DNA from: JAMXLO01 sp963812475
GTDB taxonomy: Bacteria > Pseudomonadota > Alphaproteobacteria > Acetobacterales > Acetobacteraceae
Length of the DNA stretch: 64,000 nt
Assembly (NCBI GenBank): GCA_963812475.1
Contig: CAWEVI010000050.1
Location: 124,001-188,000, forward strand
Direction: 5' to 3'
Positions 52,792 to 61,540 of this stretch are shown piece after piece; the stretch's first letter is position 1, and each line of letters opens with the position of its first letter. The notes under the pieces were generated by a model, which was not told the origin of the DNA, did no database searches, and saw only the letters and a list, made by a program, of their open reading frames with translations. The position numbers were made by a program, and so were the translations under genes.

Positions 52792-53300
52792 CGCTGAAGA
52801 CATTGCTGCAAGGACTGCGACCTCCCGTCACCGAGGCCGCACCAGGGCTCGGCGATTTGGAACTCGCGGCGCTGGCTTCGAAACTCGACCGCGCAGCGCA
52901 GCGACGGCTCGGTCGCAGCCTTTCGATCCGCGAAGTGGACGCGGGTTCGTGCAACGGCTGCGAACTGGAGATCCACGCGCTCAACAACGCGTTCTATGAT
53001 CTGGAACGCTTCGGCCTGCGCTTCGTGGCCTCGCCGCGCCACGCCGACGTGCTGATGGTGACCGGGCCGGTGACCAAGAACATGCGCGACGCGCTGGAAC
53101 GAACCTGGCGCGCCACGCCGGATCCCAAATGGGTGGTCGCCGTCGGCGATTGCGCCGCCGGCACCGGCGTGTTTGCCGCAAGCCCCGCCTGCATCGGCGC
53201 CGTGGCGAAGGTTGTTCCGGTCGATCTTGTGATCCGCGGCTGTCCGCCGACGCCGACGCAGTTGCTGCAGGGTCTGCTGAGCCTGTTCAGCGCTCGCTGA
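52788..53300 (+). CDS. hyfI: HyfI/NuoB-like small subunit with 4Fe-4S site
   Basis: The hydrophilic small subunit (170 aa) that in relatives carries the proximal 4Fe-4S cluster next to the large subunit. Cluster residues are visible in DAGSCNGCELEIHALNN (CxxC), VVAVGDCAAGTG and VIRGCPPTPTQLLQGL. The GTG start at 52788 overlaps the hyfG stop. It ends the block; no HyfH-like ferredoxin subunit, HyfA, HyfD, formate dehydrogenase or nickel-maturation gene is found in the window. The stop overlaps the convergent tautomerase by 14 nt. Confidence 0.92.
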   Translation: MTLKTLLQGLRPPVTEAAPGLGDLELAALASKLDRAAQRRLGRSLSIREVDAGSCNGCELEIHALNNAFYDLERFGLRFVASPRHADVLMVTGPVTKNMRDALERTWRATPDPKWVVAVGDCAAGTGVFAASPACIGAVAKVVPVDLVIRGCPPTPTQLLQGLLSLFSAR

Positions 53301-53472
53301 ACAGCACGCCGCCTTTGGCCTTGTTGTCGCGCGAGGTCTCGACGATCTCCACCAGCACCGCGTCAGCCGCCACGCCGAAGTTCTTCACCACCGCGTCGGT
53401 GACGTCCTTGATCAGCGCGCGCTTCTGGTCCTTCGAGCGGCCCTCGACGGCATGGATATAGACTTCTGGCAT
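53287..53472 (-). CDS. 4-oxalocrotonate tautomerase family protein
   Basis: A 61-residue tautomerase with the catalytic amino-terminal proline exposed after Met removal (MPEVYIHAVEGRSKDQKRALIKDVTDAV), the length and spacing of the 4-OT family, and a Lys/Arg-rich C-terminus. The substrate is not evident; relatives act on enol intermediates of aromatic degradation. It starts at the ATG at 53472; the much longer open frame upstream to 54009 is antisense to the ABC binding-protein gene. Convergent with hyfI. Confidence 0.85.
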   Translation of the reverse strand: MPEVYIHAVEGRSKDQKRALIKDVTDAVVKNFGVAADAVLVEIVETSRDNKAKGGVLFSER

Positions 53473-53589
53473 TGCTGTGCTCCTTCGTCTGTCGTGATGC
53501 GGTCCGGTACCGTATGGCGCCCGGTCGCGGTTGACAAACCGGCAGCGCCGCCGCGTAGGATCGCGCCGAAAGTTGCGGGGGGAACCATC

Positions 53590-54834
53590 ATGGGCGGGCT
53601 TCATCTCAGCCGGCGCGGCCTGATCGCGGCCACACTGGCGATGCCTGCCATTCTCTGTCGAAGCGCGCGCGCCGGCGGCACCATCCAGATGCTTAGCCAT
53701 CGCTATCCCGCGCTCGAGGACTACGCCGAGAAGATGCGCTCCGCGATCCCCGGCGTGACCGTCAATACCCAGCTCATGCCGATCGACAAGGCGCTGGAAC
53801 TCGCCACCATCGCGATGTCGTCGAAATCCGACACGCCCGACATCATGTACGCAAGTGATACGAGCTTCTAGACCTTCGTGAAGAATGGCTGGTTCCGTCC
53901 GCTTGACGATCTGTGGGCCAAGTACAATGACGAATTCAAGCTGGACGACTTTCCGGAGGCGGTGCGCAAGACCTATACGCACGATGGGCATCTCTATGTG
54001 ATGCCGCATACGCTCAATACAATGATGTTCTTCTACAGAAAGGACCTGTTCGACACCGCGGCAAAGCCGCCGCCAAAGACCTTTTCGGATTACCGCGACC
54101 TTGCCAGATCATTCAACAGCCCCATGCGATCCGGCAATGTAAGTTGTCTGAAGCCGGTCGACGCGGCGATCAACGAGTCGCACTGGTACTTCAACGCCAT
54201 CGGCGACGGCTGGTTCGACAGCGACTGGAAGCCGATCTTCAACGATCCCGCGGGCGTCCGCGCGATCGAGATGATGAAGGAGATCGCCGGCTGCGCGCAG
54301 CAGGGCTTCACCGCGGCGGCCAACGACGAGTGCATGATCGCATACCAGCAGGACACCGGCGTCATGGGTCTGCAATGGGCGACGCGCGCAAAGGCGATGG
54401 ACGATCCGACGAAGTCGCGCGTCGTCGGCAAGATCGATTGGGTGGCGCCCCCGCAGGGGCACGCGCGCAACAGTTCCGACGGTTACGCTATCTCCGCGTT
54501 CAGCAAGCAGGATCCGGACTTGCTGTTCCGCATCATAGCGACATCCGCCAGCCAGGCGAACATGCGCGGCGCCGCATCCCTGCTGATCCCGCCGCGCCGC
54601 TCGCTGCTCGACGATACCGAACTCAAGCAGGCGAACCGCTTCTATCCGGCGGCGCTTGCGTCCTACGAGGTCGGCCTCGCCGCCCCCGCGCTGCCCGAAT
54701 TCTACGCCGTCGGCGAGTTCATCACCCGCCGCATCCTGCAGGCCGTCACCGGTGAGATGCCGGTGAAACAGGCGCTCGATACGGCGGCCGGCGAGACCAC
54801 AGACTTCCTCAAGGGGCACGGCTATTACAAGTGA
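53590..54834 (+). pseudogene. Sugar-type ABC substrate-binding protein interrupted by an in-frame TAG
   Basis: A family-1 extracellular binding protein with a twin-arginine-type leader (LSRRGLIAATLAMPAILCRSARA). The frame runs from the ATG at 53590 (GGGGGGAA upstream) through DTPDIMYASDTSF, meets TAG at 53869-53871, and continues in the same frame TFVKNGWFRPLDDLWAKYN to a proper end KGHGYYK at 54834. The neighbouring sequence suggests an original CAG or similar codon. Total length without the stop would be about 414 aa, normal for the family. It is followed by two permeases; no ATPase gene is present in the cluster. Confidence 0.85.
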
Positions 54835-55726
54835 CCGGCGGCGGCGCGGCGCATTCCGTGGGCCGCAAGGAAGCTGGTGGCTGTTCCTGGTACCAAGCGC
54901 GCTGCTGCTCGCCGGGGTCATGCTGTATCCGCTCGGCTACGCGATCTATCTGAGCCTGTTCAACTACGACATCGGCAGCGGCTCGCGCGATTTCATCGGT
55001 CTCGGCAACTACGCCGCACTCCTGGCCGACACGCGATTCTGGGACACGCTCAACCGCACGGTCGTCATCGTGCTGGCGGCTGTCGGCCTGGAATTCTGCC
55101 TCGGCCTGCTGATCGCCTACGGGCTTTACCGTCTCGCATTCGGCGTCCGCGCGTTGAACCTGCTGCTGTTCCTGCCGAACATCGTCACGCCGGTGGTCGC
55201 CGCGTTGTTCCTGCGCTGGATCTTCATCGGCCGTTGGGGACTGCTCAGCGGCGCTCTCATCGGCCTCGGGATATTCCCGCCCGACTTCCTGGGCAATCCA
55301 TCCTGGGCGCGGGTCACGGTCGTGCTGGCGGATTCGTGGCAGTTCACGCCATTCATGATCCTGGTGCTGTACGCCGGGCTGAACACGGTGGATCAAAGCC
55401 AGATCGAGGCAGCGCAGATCGACGGAGCCGGCATCTGGATGCTGCTGTTCCGTATCATGCTGCCGGCGATCCGTCCGCTGATCGTATTTGTCCTCGCCAT
55501 CCGACTGATGGACGCGTTTCGCTTTTTCGACACGATCTATGTGCTGACCTCCGGCGGACCGGGGACCGCGACCGAGACGATCACGCTCTACACCTATGCG
55601 CTCGCCTTCCGCCTGCTGCAGATCGGCAAGGCTTCGGCACTCGGGTTGCTGACCCTGCTGTTCGTTGCGATGCTGACCGGGTTGATGATCCGTGTTGTGT
55701 ATCGCCGAGAGGGCGGCGCCTTCTGA
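54831..55726 (+). pseudogene. Sugar-type ABC permease (MalF-like), frameshifted near the N-terminus
   Basis: The main frame encodes six membrane helices (WWLFLVPSALLLAGVMLYPLGYAIYLSLFNYD at the start, coupling loop EAAQIDGAGIWMLLFRIMLPAIRPL, ending IRVVYRREGGAF). In this frame no ordinary start exists upstream of the ATG at 54920, which would cut the first helix. The natural start, the GTG at 54831 overlapping the binding-protein stop, gives MTGGGAAHSVGRKEA in another frame. The two join only if one base is missing near 54874. So it is probably damaged like its upstream neighbour. Confidence 0.75.
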
Positions 55727-56550
55727 TGCGGCGACGGATGCGCACACAGCTTCCGCTGTTCCTGGCGCTTTGCGGCTTCACTGCGGTCAATCTGACGCCG
55801 GTGCTCTGGGGCGTGCTGACCTCGATCAAACAGCCGGTGGACGCGTTCTCGGTGCCGCCAAAGCTCATCTTCACACCGACGTTCGCGTTCCACATTCAGG
55901 TCTGGGTCGAGAAGGCGTTCTGGCATTTCCTCATCAACAGCGTGGTGATCTCGGTCTGTACCGTGGCGCTTTCCGTCTCGGTCGGCACGATGGCCGCATA
56001 CGGGCTGTCGCGCATGGCGAACCGTGCGTCGCGCGGACTGCTGTTCGGCCTGCTGGCGATGCGCATGTTCCCGCACATCCTGCTGGCGATCCCGTTCTTC
56101 TTGCTGGCGAAATCGCTCGGCCTGATCAACACCTTTCCGGCGATGATCCTGGCGCTGGTGGCGATCAACCAGCCGTTCACCATATGGCTGATGCGCAGCT
56201 TCTTCGTGGACGTCCCGCATGAGCTGTACGAGGCAGCGGCTATCGACGGCTGTAACGCCTGGCAGGTGTTCGCGCGCGTGGCACTTCCGGTGGTGCGCCC
56301 AGGTCTCTGGGTCACGGCGCTGTTCAGCCTGCTGCTGGCCTACAACGAGTTCCTGTTCGCGCTGGTGCTGACCGGGCCGGATACCAAGACGCTGCCGGTG
56401 GCGATTGCCGAATATGGTGGCGAGGACATCAATTACTGGTCGCTGTCCGCGGCTGCGGCGGTCGGCATCATGCTGCCGATCGTCGTTTTCATGATGGCGC
56501 TTCAGCGCCATCTAGTGCGTGGCCTGGCGCTGGGCGCGGTGAAGGGGTGA
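55726..56550 (+). CDS. Sugar-type ABC permease (MalG-like)
   Basis: Intact partner permease (274 aa) starting at the ATG at 55726, overlapping the preceding stop as TGATG. Six helices and the coupling loop ELYEAAAIDGCNAWQVFARVALPVVRPGLW are conserved, with GLSRMANRASRGLLFGLLAMRMFPHILLAIPFF as the middle segment. With the binding protein and first permease both damaged and no ATPase present, the importer is probably not functional as encoded, unless the lesions are sequence errors. Confidence 0.9.
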   Translation: MRRRMRTQLPLFLALCGFTAVNLTPVLWGVLTSIKQPVDAFSVPPKLIFTPTFAFHIQVWVEKAFWHFLINSVVISVCTVALSVSVGTMAAYGLSRMANRASRGLLFGLLAMRMFPHILLAIPFFLLAKSLGLINTFPAMILALVAINQPFTIWLMRSFFVDVPHELYEAAAIDGCNAWQVFARVALPVVRPGLWVTALFSLLLAYNEFLFALVLTGPDTKTLPVAIAEYGGEDINYWSLSAAAAVGIMLPIVVFMMALQRHLVRGLALGAVKG

Positions 56551-56586
56551 AGACCTGTGCGCACGGACGGCCGCCTGCCGGGTGGA

Positions 56587-57168
56587 CTACGCCGGCAACT
56601 GGTAGCCGATCGCCGCCTCGATCTCGCAGGTCCGCTTTACGGCTGGCCGCGCCATCATGCGGTCGTAGTGCGCGGCAAGCCCGGGGAACGTCCCAGGCGC
56701 TGGATGTGCCGAGCCAACGAAGCGCCAGTACAGGCGGAACAGATGAATATCCGCGATCGAATAGCGCGGCAGCGCCCACTCATTTTGCCCAAGTCGCTGC
56801 TCGGCGATTGCGAACACCTCCCTGGATCGTTCCACGCCCTGCCGGCGCGCCGGGTGGATAGTCGCGGCAATGAACGACATCCAGGAGATGGCCTGCGCCT
56901 CGGCCTCGATATCGCCATCCGGCCACAGGCCTGCCTCGGGAAAGCGCCTGGCCAGATAGTACAGGATCGCGGCCACCTCCGTCAGCGGGCGTCCATCGAT
57001 CAGCAGCGTCGGGACCTTGCCTTCGAGGTTCAGCGCCAAATAGTCCGGCGCACGGTTTGCCGTCCCGGCCAGCGAAATGAACCTGCTTTCGAACGGCCCG
57101 CCGATTTCGTGCAGCGCGATGTGCACCGCCATCGAGCTCGATCCCGGCGAGAAATACAGCGTCAGCAC
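56587..57168 (-). CDS. Glutathione S-transferase family protein
   Basis: The N-terminal thioredoxin-like domain (MLTLYFSPGSSSMAVHIALHEIGGPFE, then GKVPTLLIDGRPLTEVAAILYYLARRFP) contains the cis-proline VPTL and the SSM region, in which a serine may act as the catalytic residue in place of Tyr or Cys. The C-terminal all-helical domain ends RPAVKRTCEIEAAIGYQLPA. At 193 aa it is typical. The GTG start at 57168 lies 25 nt after the rseP stop on the same strand. Confidence 0.9.
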   Translation of the reverse strand: MLTLYFSPGSSSMAVHIALHEIGGPFESRFISLAGTANRAPDYLALNLEGKVPTLLIDGRPLTEVAAILYYLARRFPEAGLWPDGDIEAEAQAISWMSFIAATIHPARRQGVERSREVFAIAEQRLGQNEWALPRYSIADIHLFRLYWRFVGSAHPAPGTFPGLAAHYDRMMARPAVKRTCEIEAAIGYQLPA

Positions 57169-57192
57169 GGGCGTTCCCCCGGACGGGCCGCC

Positions 57193-58306
57193 TCAGCCGA
57201 TCAGCTTGGCCATCCAGTTGAATATGCCAAGATGGGTTAGATCGTTCCAGGTGGCGAAGATGAACAGGCCCGCCAGTAGCGCCAGCCCGGCACGGAAACC
57301 GTATTCCTGCGCACGTGGCGGAATCGGCCGGCCACGGATCGCTTCGGCGAGGTAGAACACTAGGTGCCCGCCGTCCAGTACCCGGGATCGGGAACAGATT
57401 GATCAGGCCCAGATTGACCGACAGCACGGCGATGAATGAGATCAGGCTTGCGATGCCCAGCTGCGCCACCTGACCCGAGAGCTGCGCGATACGCAGCGGC
57501 CCGCCGAGGTCCTCGGTGCCGCGCTGTCCGCTGATCATCTGCGCGACGCCCTTGACGGTTTCCGCGGTCACCTGCCAGGTCTGGACCACACCGCCCCAGA
57601 TGGCCTCAGGCAGGCTCAGGCGCTGATATTCAACCTTGCCGCCACGGATCCCGAGCATGCCTACCTTCTGGCCGCCGGCGTCGCGCTGATCGGTCAGCAC
57701 CGGCAGATCCAGAGTGTTATCTCCCCGCCGCACGGTGATTGTCAGCCGTTCGGCCGGATGCGCCGAGATGATGTGCTGGACATCCTCGAAGCTTGCGGTC
57801 GGCGTGCCGCCGATGGCCACGATGCGGTCGTCGGCCTGGAGTCCGGCGCGGGCGGCAGCGGTGTCGGCGATCACCTCGCCAGCGACCGGAAGGGTGATCG
57901 GCCGTCCCGCGGTGGCGAACAGGGCCGCGAACAGCACCATCGCGAGCAGGAAGTTCGCGATCGGCCCGGCAGCCACGACCAGGGCACGTGCGCCCACCCG
58001 CTTCTGGTGGAAGGTTCGTCCCGGAATCCAGCTCGCCACGACGTCCGCTGACGCCTCCTCAGGGCGTTCCTGGCCGTGCAGCTTTACGTAGCCGCCCAGC
58101 GGCAGCCACGCGAGCTTCCAGACCGTGCCGACGCGGTCCCGCCACGTGGCGATGGCACGGCCGAAGCCGATGGAGAACACCTCAACGTGCACCCCGCACC
58201 AGCGCGCCGCGAGGTAGTGGCCGAGCTCATGGACGAAGACCAGAACGCCAAGGACCACAAGGAAGGCGAGGCCGGTGCGGAAGAAATCGGGGATCACGTG
58301 CAACAC
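57193..58306 (-). CDS. rseP: Site-2 metalloprotease RseP, frameshifted in this sequence
   Basis: RseP cleaves anti-sigma factors inside the membrane. The first part has HELGHYLAARWCGV (HExxH zinc motif), the PDZ-like segment AARAGLQADDRIVAIGG and the C-terminal helices up to LGLINLFPIP. The coding strand then reads CCCGGGTACTGG, and the frame is lost; deleting one G gives LFPIPVLDGGHLVFYLAEA, the conserved LDG motif, and an end at LTHLGIFNWMAKLIG, about 370 aa in total. The extra base lies at 57381-57383. It is the last gene of the frr-uppS-cdsA-dxr-rseP operon. Sequence error is plausible because the gene is often essential. Confidence 0.9.
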
Positions 58307-58327
58307 TCTTTCGGTCCTGTTTGGTTC

Positions 58328-59497
58328 TTATATAGCGCGGTCGGCCGCAACGCGCACCGCCGTACGGCGGGCGGTCGCGTCCAGCGCTAGGACTTCGTCC
58401 AGCGTATCGGCAGGCGGCGTCCCCATCGCGTCCAGCACCCGCGCCACAGTCCCGGCAATATCCAGAAACCTTATCCTATGTTGCAGGAACGATTCAACCG
58501 CTATCTCATTGGCCGCGTTCAGGATCGCTGATGCACCACCGCCGGCGCGCAGCGCTTCGCGTCCCAATCGAAGCGCCGGAAACCGCACGCTGTCCGGTTC
58601 GGCGAAATCGAGCCGGCCCATGGCGGCGAGGTCGAGGCGCGGCGATTGCGTCGCCATGCGCGCCGGCCACGCCAGCGTGTGGGCGATCGGGATGCGCATG
58701 TCGGGCGAACCGAGCTGAGCGAGCACGCTGCCGTCCCGGTAGCATACCAGGCCATGGATTACCGCCTGCGGATGGACCAGCACGTCGATCTGCGCCTCGT
58801 CCAGCGAGAACAGCCGTGCCGCCTCGATGACCTCGAGGCACTTGTTCATCATCGTGGCCGAATCGATGCTGATCTTGGCGCCCATCGACCAGACCGGATG
58901 GCGCAGCGCCGCCTCGGGCGTCGCCTTCGCCATCTCGTCGGTGCTCAGGGTGCGGAACGGGCCGCCCGAGGTGGTCAGCACGATCTTCTCGACCGCGTCC
59001 CGGTTGCCATCCGCCAGCGCCTGGAAAATCGCGTTGTGCTCGGAATCGACCGGCAACAGCGTGGCGCCGGCGTCGCGCACCGCGCCCAGCATCACCTCGC
59101 CGGCGCAGACCAATGCTTCCTTGTTGGCCAACGCCACGATCGCGCCGCGGCGGATGGCGGCCAGCGTGGCAGCCAGGCCGGCAGCGCCGGTGATCGCCGC
59201 CATGGTCAGATCGGCTGGCAACGCGGCGGCGGCAACCACCGCGTCGGGGCCGGCGGCGACCTCGACGCCGGTGCCCGCCAGCGCATTGCGCAGGCCCACA
59301 TAGCTGGCCGGATCGGCGATCACCGCCCGCTCCGCCTTCAGCGCGACAGCCTGTTCGGCCAGCAGTGCAACATTTCGGCCAGCCACCAGGGCGCGCACCT
59401 GGAAGCGTTCGGGCGCGGCGGCGAGCAGATCCACCGTCTGGGTGCCGACGCTGCCGGTGCTGCCCAGGATGGTGACGGAGCGACTCGATGCAGTCAT
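58328..59497 (-). CDS. dxr: 1-deoxy-D-xylulose 5-phosphate reductoisomerase
   Basis: Dxr converts DXP to MEP using NADPH, the second step of the non-mevalonate isoprenoid pathway. NADPH motif VTILGSTGSVGTQT, then PVDSEHNAIFQAL, LTTSGGPFRTL and HPVWSMGAKISIDSATMMNKCLEVIEA are intact. I start at the ATG at 59497, which shares ATGA with the cdsA stop, rather than the GTG at 59503. At 389 aa the length is normal. It follows uppS and cdsA, a common arrangement. Confidence 0.96.
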   Translation of the reverse strand: MTASSRSVTILGSTGSVGTQTVDLLAAAPERFQVRALVAGRNVALLAEQAVALKAERAVIADPASYVGLRNALAGTGVEVAAGPDAVVAAAALPADLTMAAITGAAGLAATLAAIRRGAIVALANKEALVCAGEVMLGAVRDAGATLLPVDSEHNAIFQALADGNRDAVEKIVLTTSGGPFRTLSTDEMAKATPEAALRHPVWSMGAKISIDSATMMNKCLEVIEAARLFSLDEAQIDVLVHPQAVIHGLVCYRDGSVLAQLGSPDMRIPIAHTLAWPARMATQSPRLDLAAMGRLDFAEPDSVRFPALRLGREALRAGGGASAILNAANEIAVESFLQHRIRFLDIAGTVARVLDAMGTPPADTLDEVLALDATARRTAVRVAADRAI

Positions 59498-60192
59498 TGC
59501 CACAGAACTACTCCACGTCCGAGGGCAAGCGCCAGCAGGGCTCCCGCCATTGCCGAGGACAGAATTGCGTCGAGCCGATCGAACAGGCCGCCGTGACCGG
59601 GGATGATCTGGCTGGAATCCTTGACCCCCAGGCAGCGCTTGACGAAGCTCTCCAACAGGTCGCCCGCCTGGGCGACGATACCGACGGCGGCGCTGACCAG
59701 GGCCGTTCGCCAGCCGGGGCCCGCGTCCGCGAGAAACGGCGTCACGACCAGCCCGACTGCGACCGCCGCCGCCAGGCCGCCCAGAGCACCTGACCAGGTC
59801 TTGCCCGGCGAGACGCGTGGTGCGAGCCGCGGGCCACCCACCATCCGGCCTACCAGATACGCACCGATGTCAGTCGCCCAGACGACGAGAACCAGGAACA
59901 CCACATTCGCGCGACCAGAGACCGGATCGTCGCGCAGGAACACCAGCGCGGCTGCCGCCAGCGCGACATAGGCGATGCCGGCCATGCGCAGCGGCGCCCC
60001 GCCTGGCCGGGCAGCCGGCAACCGGCACAGCATGAGCCACTCGGTGGCAAGACCCAGCGCAACCGCGGCAATCAGGACCGTAAAGGCGATGCCGCCCACC
60101 CAGATACAGGCCAGGGCGATCGGAGCAAGCACTGCGGCGGAGGCCACGCGGATCCCCAGATCGCTCCAGCGCAGCGCCCGGCGCTCGGACAT
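59494..60192 (-). CDS. cdsA: Phosphatidate cytidylyltransferase
   Basis: CdsA makes CDP-diacylglycerol at the membrane. The signature SPGKTWSGALGG and KRCLGVKDSSQIIPGHGGLFDRLDAI is complete, with about seven helices. At 232 aa it is on the short side. I chose the ATG at 60192, 8 nt after the uppS stop; an open frame to 60315 lies inside uppS and has no matching content. Coupled to dxr by ATGA. Confidence 0.93.
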   Translation of the reverse strand: MSERRALRWSDLGIRVASAAVLAPIALACIWVGGIAFTVLIAAVALGLATEWLMLCRLPAARPGGAPLRMAGIAYVALAAAALVFLRDDPVSGRANVVFLVLVVWATDIGAYLVGRMVGGPRLAPRVSPGKTWSGALGGLAAAVAVGLVVTPFLADAGPGWRTALVSAAVGIVAQAGDLLESFVKRCLGVKDSSQIIPGHGGLFDRLDAILSSAMAGALLALALGRGVVLWQ

Positions 60193-60199
60193 TGGGCGC

Positions 60200-60961
60200 T
60201 CAGCCAGGGCGTGCACCGAACCGCCGCTCACGTCGCCCGTACGCTGCCAACGCCGAGGCAAAGTGCTCGGCGCCGAAATCCGGCCACAGCACGTCCAGGA
60301 ACACCAGTTCCGCATAGGCAGCCTGCCAGAGCAGGAAGTTGGACATTCGCTGCTCGCCGGAGGTGCGGATCAGCAGGTCGGGATCGGGCATGCCGGCGGT
60401 GGCCAGATAACGGGAGAACGCGGCCTCGTCGATCAGCGCCGGGTCGAGCCTGCCCGCCTGCGCCGCCTCGGCCATGGCCCGCGCGGCGGCGGCAATCTCG
60501 GCCCGGGCGCCGTAGGACAGCGCCACCGTCAGGTTTAGCCGCGTGTTGGCCGAGGTGTCGTGTTCGGCGGCGGCAAGGTCGCGCTGGATGTCGGGATCGA
60601 AGCGCTTGCGGTCACCGATGACGCGCAGGCGCACGCCGTTGGCCTTCAGTTCGGCTATCTCGCTCTTCAGGTAGTGGCGCAGCAGACCGGTCAGGTCCAG
60701 GACCTCGCCCGTCGGCCGACGCCAGTTCTCGCTGCTGAAGGCGTAGATGGTCAGCCAGGCGACGCCGCTGTTGATCGCCGCCTCGATGGTCCGCCGCACG
60801 GCGCGCGCACCCTCGCGGTGGCCGGCGATCTTCGGCAACCGGCGCGAGGCGGCCCAGCGGCCGTTGCCATCCATGATGATTGCGACATGGCAGGGCGCCG
60901 CAACCGCCCCATTGGTTGCGGCGGCAGGCGCGTGGGACGCGCGGATGGCCGGTGTCGGCAC
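60200..60961 (-). CDS. uppS: Isoprenyl transferase (undecaprenyl diphosphate synthase)
   Basis: UppS makes the C55 lipid carrier for cell-wall synthesis. Motif HVAIIMDGNGRWA with the catalytic Asp, then GHREGARAVRRTIEAA, YAFSSENWRRP and the C-terminal RTSGEQRMSNFLLWQAAYAELVFLDVLWPDF are all present. The start is a GTG at 60961, 9 nt after the frr stop, with a short N-terminal extension. Second gene of the operon. Confidence 0.96.
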   Translation of the reverse strand: MPTPAIRASHAPAAATNGAVAAPCHVAIIMDGNGRWAASRRLPKIAGHREGARAVRRTIEAAINSGVAWLTIYAFSSENWRRPTGEVLDLTGLLRHYLKSEIAELKANGVRLRVIGDRKRFDPDIQRDLAAAEHDTSANTRLNLTVALSYGARAEIAAAARAMAEAAQAGRLDPALIDEAAFSRYLATAGMPDPDLLIRTSGEQRMSNFLLWQAAYAELVFLDVLWPDFGAEHFASALAAYGRRERRFGARPG

Positions 60962-60970
60962 GCGTGGCGC

Positions 60971-61540
60971 TCAGACCTGGCGGATGTCTTTTTCCTTGTC
61001 GGCCAGCACATCGTCCACGCGCTTGATGTACTGGTCGGTCAGCTTCTGCACGTCGGTCTGCCAGTCCTTCGCCATGTCCTCGCCGATCTCGTGCTTCTTC
61101 TCGTGGGTCTTGATCTGCTCCATGCCGTCGCGCCGTACCGCGCGCACAGCGACCCTCGCACCCTCGGCGTATTTGTGCGCCGTCTTCGCCAGTTCGGCGC
61201 GGCGTTCGGTGGTGAGCTGCGGGATTGGGACGCGGACAAGCTGTCCGTCCGCGGCCGGGTTCAGGCCAAGCCCCGAATCGCGGATTGCCTTCTCCACGGT
61301 GCCGACCAGGCTGCGATCCCAGACCTGGACCGTAAGCATGCGCGGTTCGGGTGCGCCGATCGTGCCGACCTGGGACAGCGGCGTCTCCGCGCCGTACGCC
61401 TGCACCTTCACCGGCTCCAGCAGGCCGGGGTGCGCCCGGCCGGTGCGCAGGCCGTTGAACTCGCGGCGCAACGTCTCGAGCGCGCCATCCATGCGGCGGG
61501 TGAGGTCCTGCGTCAGCTTGGTGTGGTCTGCCTGTGCCAT
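60971..61540 (-). CDS. frr: Ribosome recycling factor
   Basis: RRF works with EF-G to split post-termination ribosomes. At 189 aa it has MDGALETLRREFNGLRTGRAHPGLL, VQVWDRSLVGTVEKAIRDSGLGLNP, VRVPIPQLTTERRAELAKTAHKYAE and the C-terminal helix DQYIKRVDDVLADKEKDI. It is the first gene of a five-gene minus-strand operon. pyrH and tsf, which often precede frr, are not in the window. Confidence 0.97.
   Translation of the reverse strand: MAQADHTKLTQDLTRRMDGALETLRREFNGLRTGRAHPGLLEPVKVQAYGAETPLSQVGTIGAPEPRMLTVQVWDRSLVGTVEKAIRDSGLGLNPAADGQLVRVPIPQLTTERRAELAKTAHKYAEGARVAVRAVRRDGMEQIKTHEKKHEIGEDMAKDWQTDVQKLTDQYIKRVDDVLADKEKDIRQV

Noticed and set aside
46059..53300. Calling the Hyf-like block a functional hydrogenase or formate hydrogenlyase
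   Set aside because: The large subunit lacks the CGxC and DPCxxC motifs and no formate dehydrogenase or maturation genes are present.
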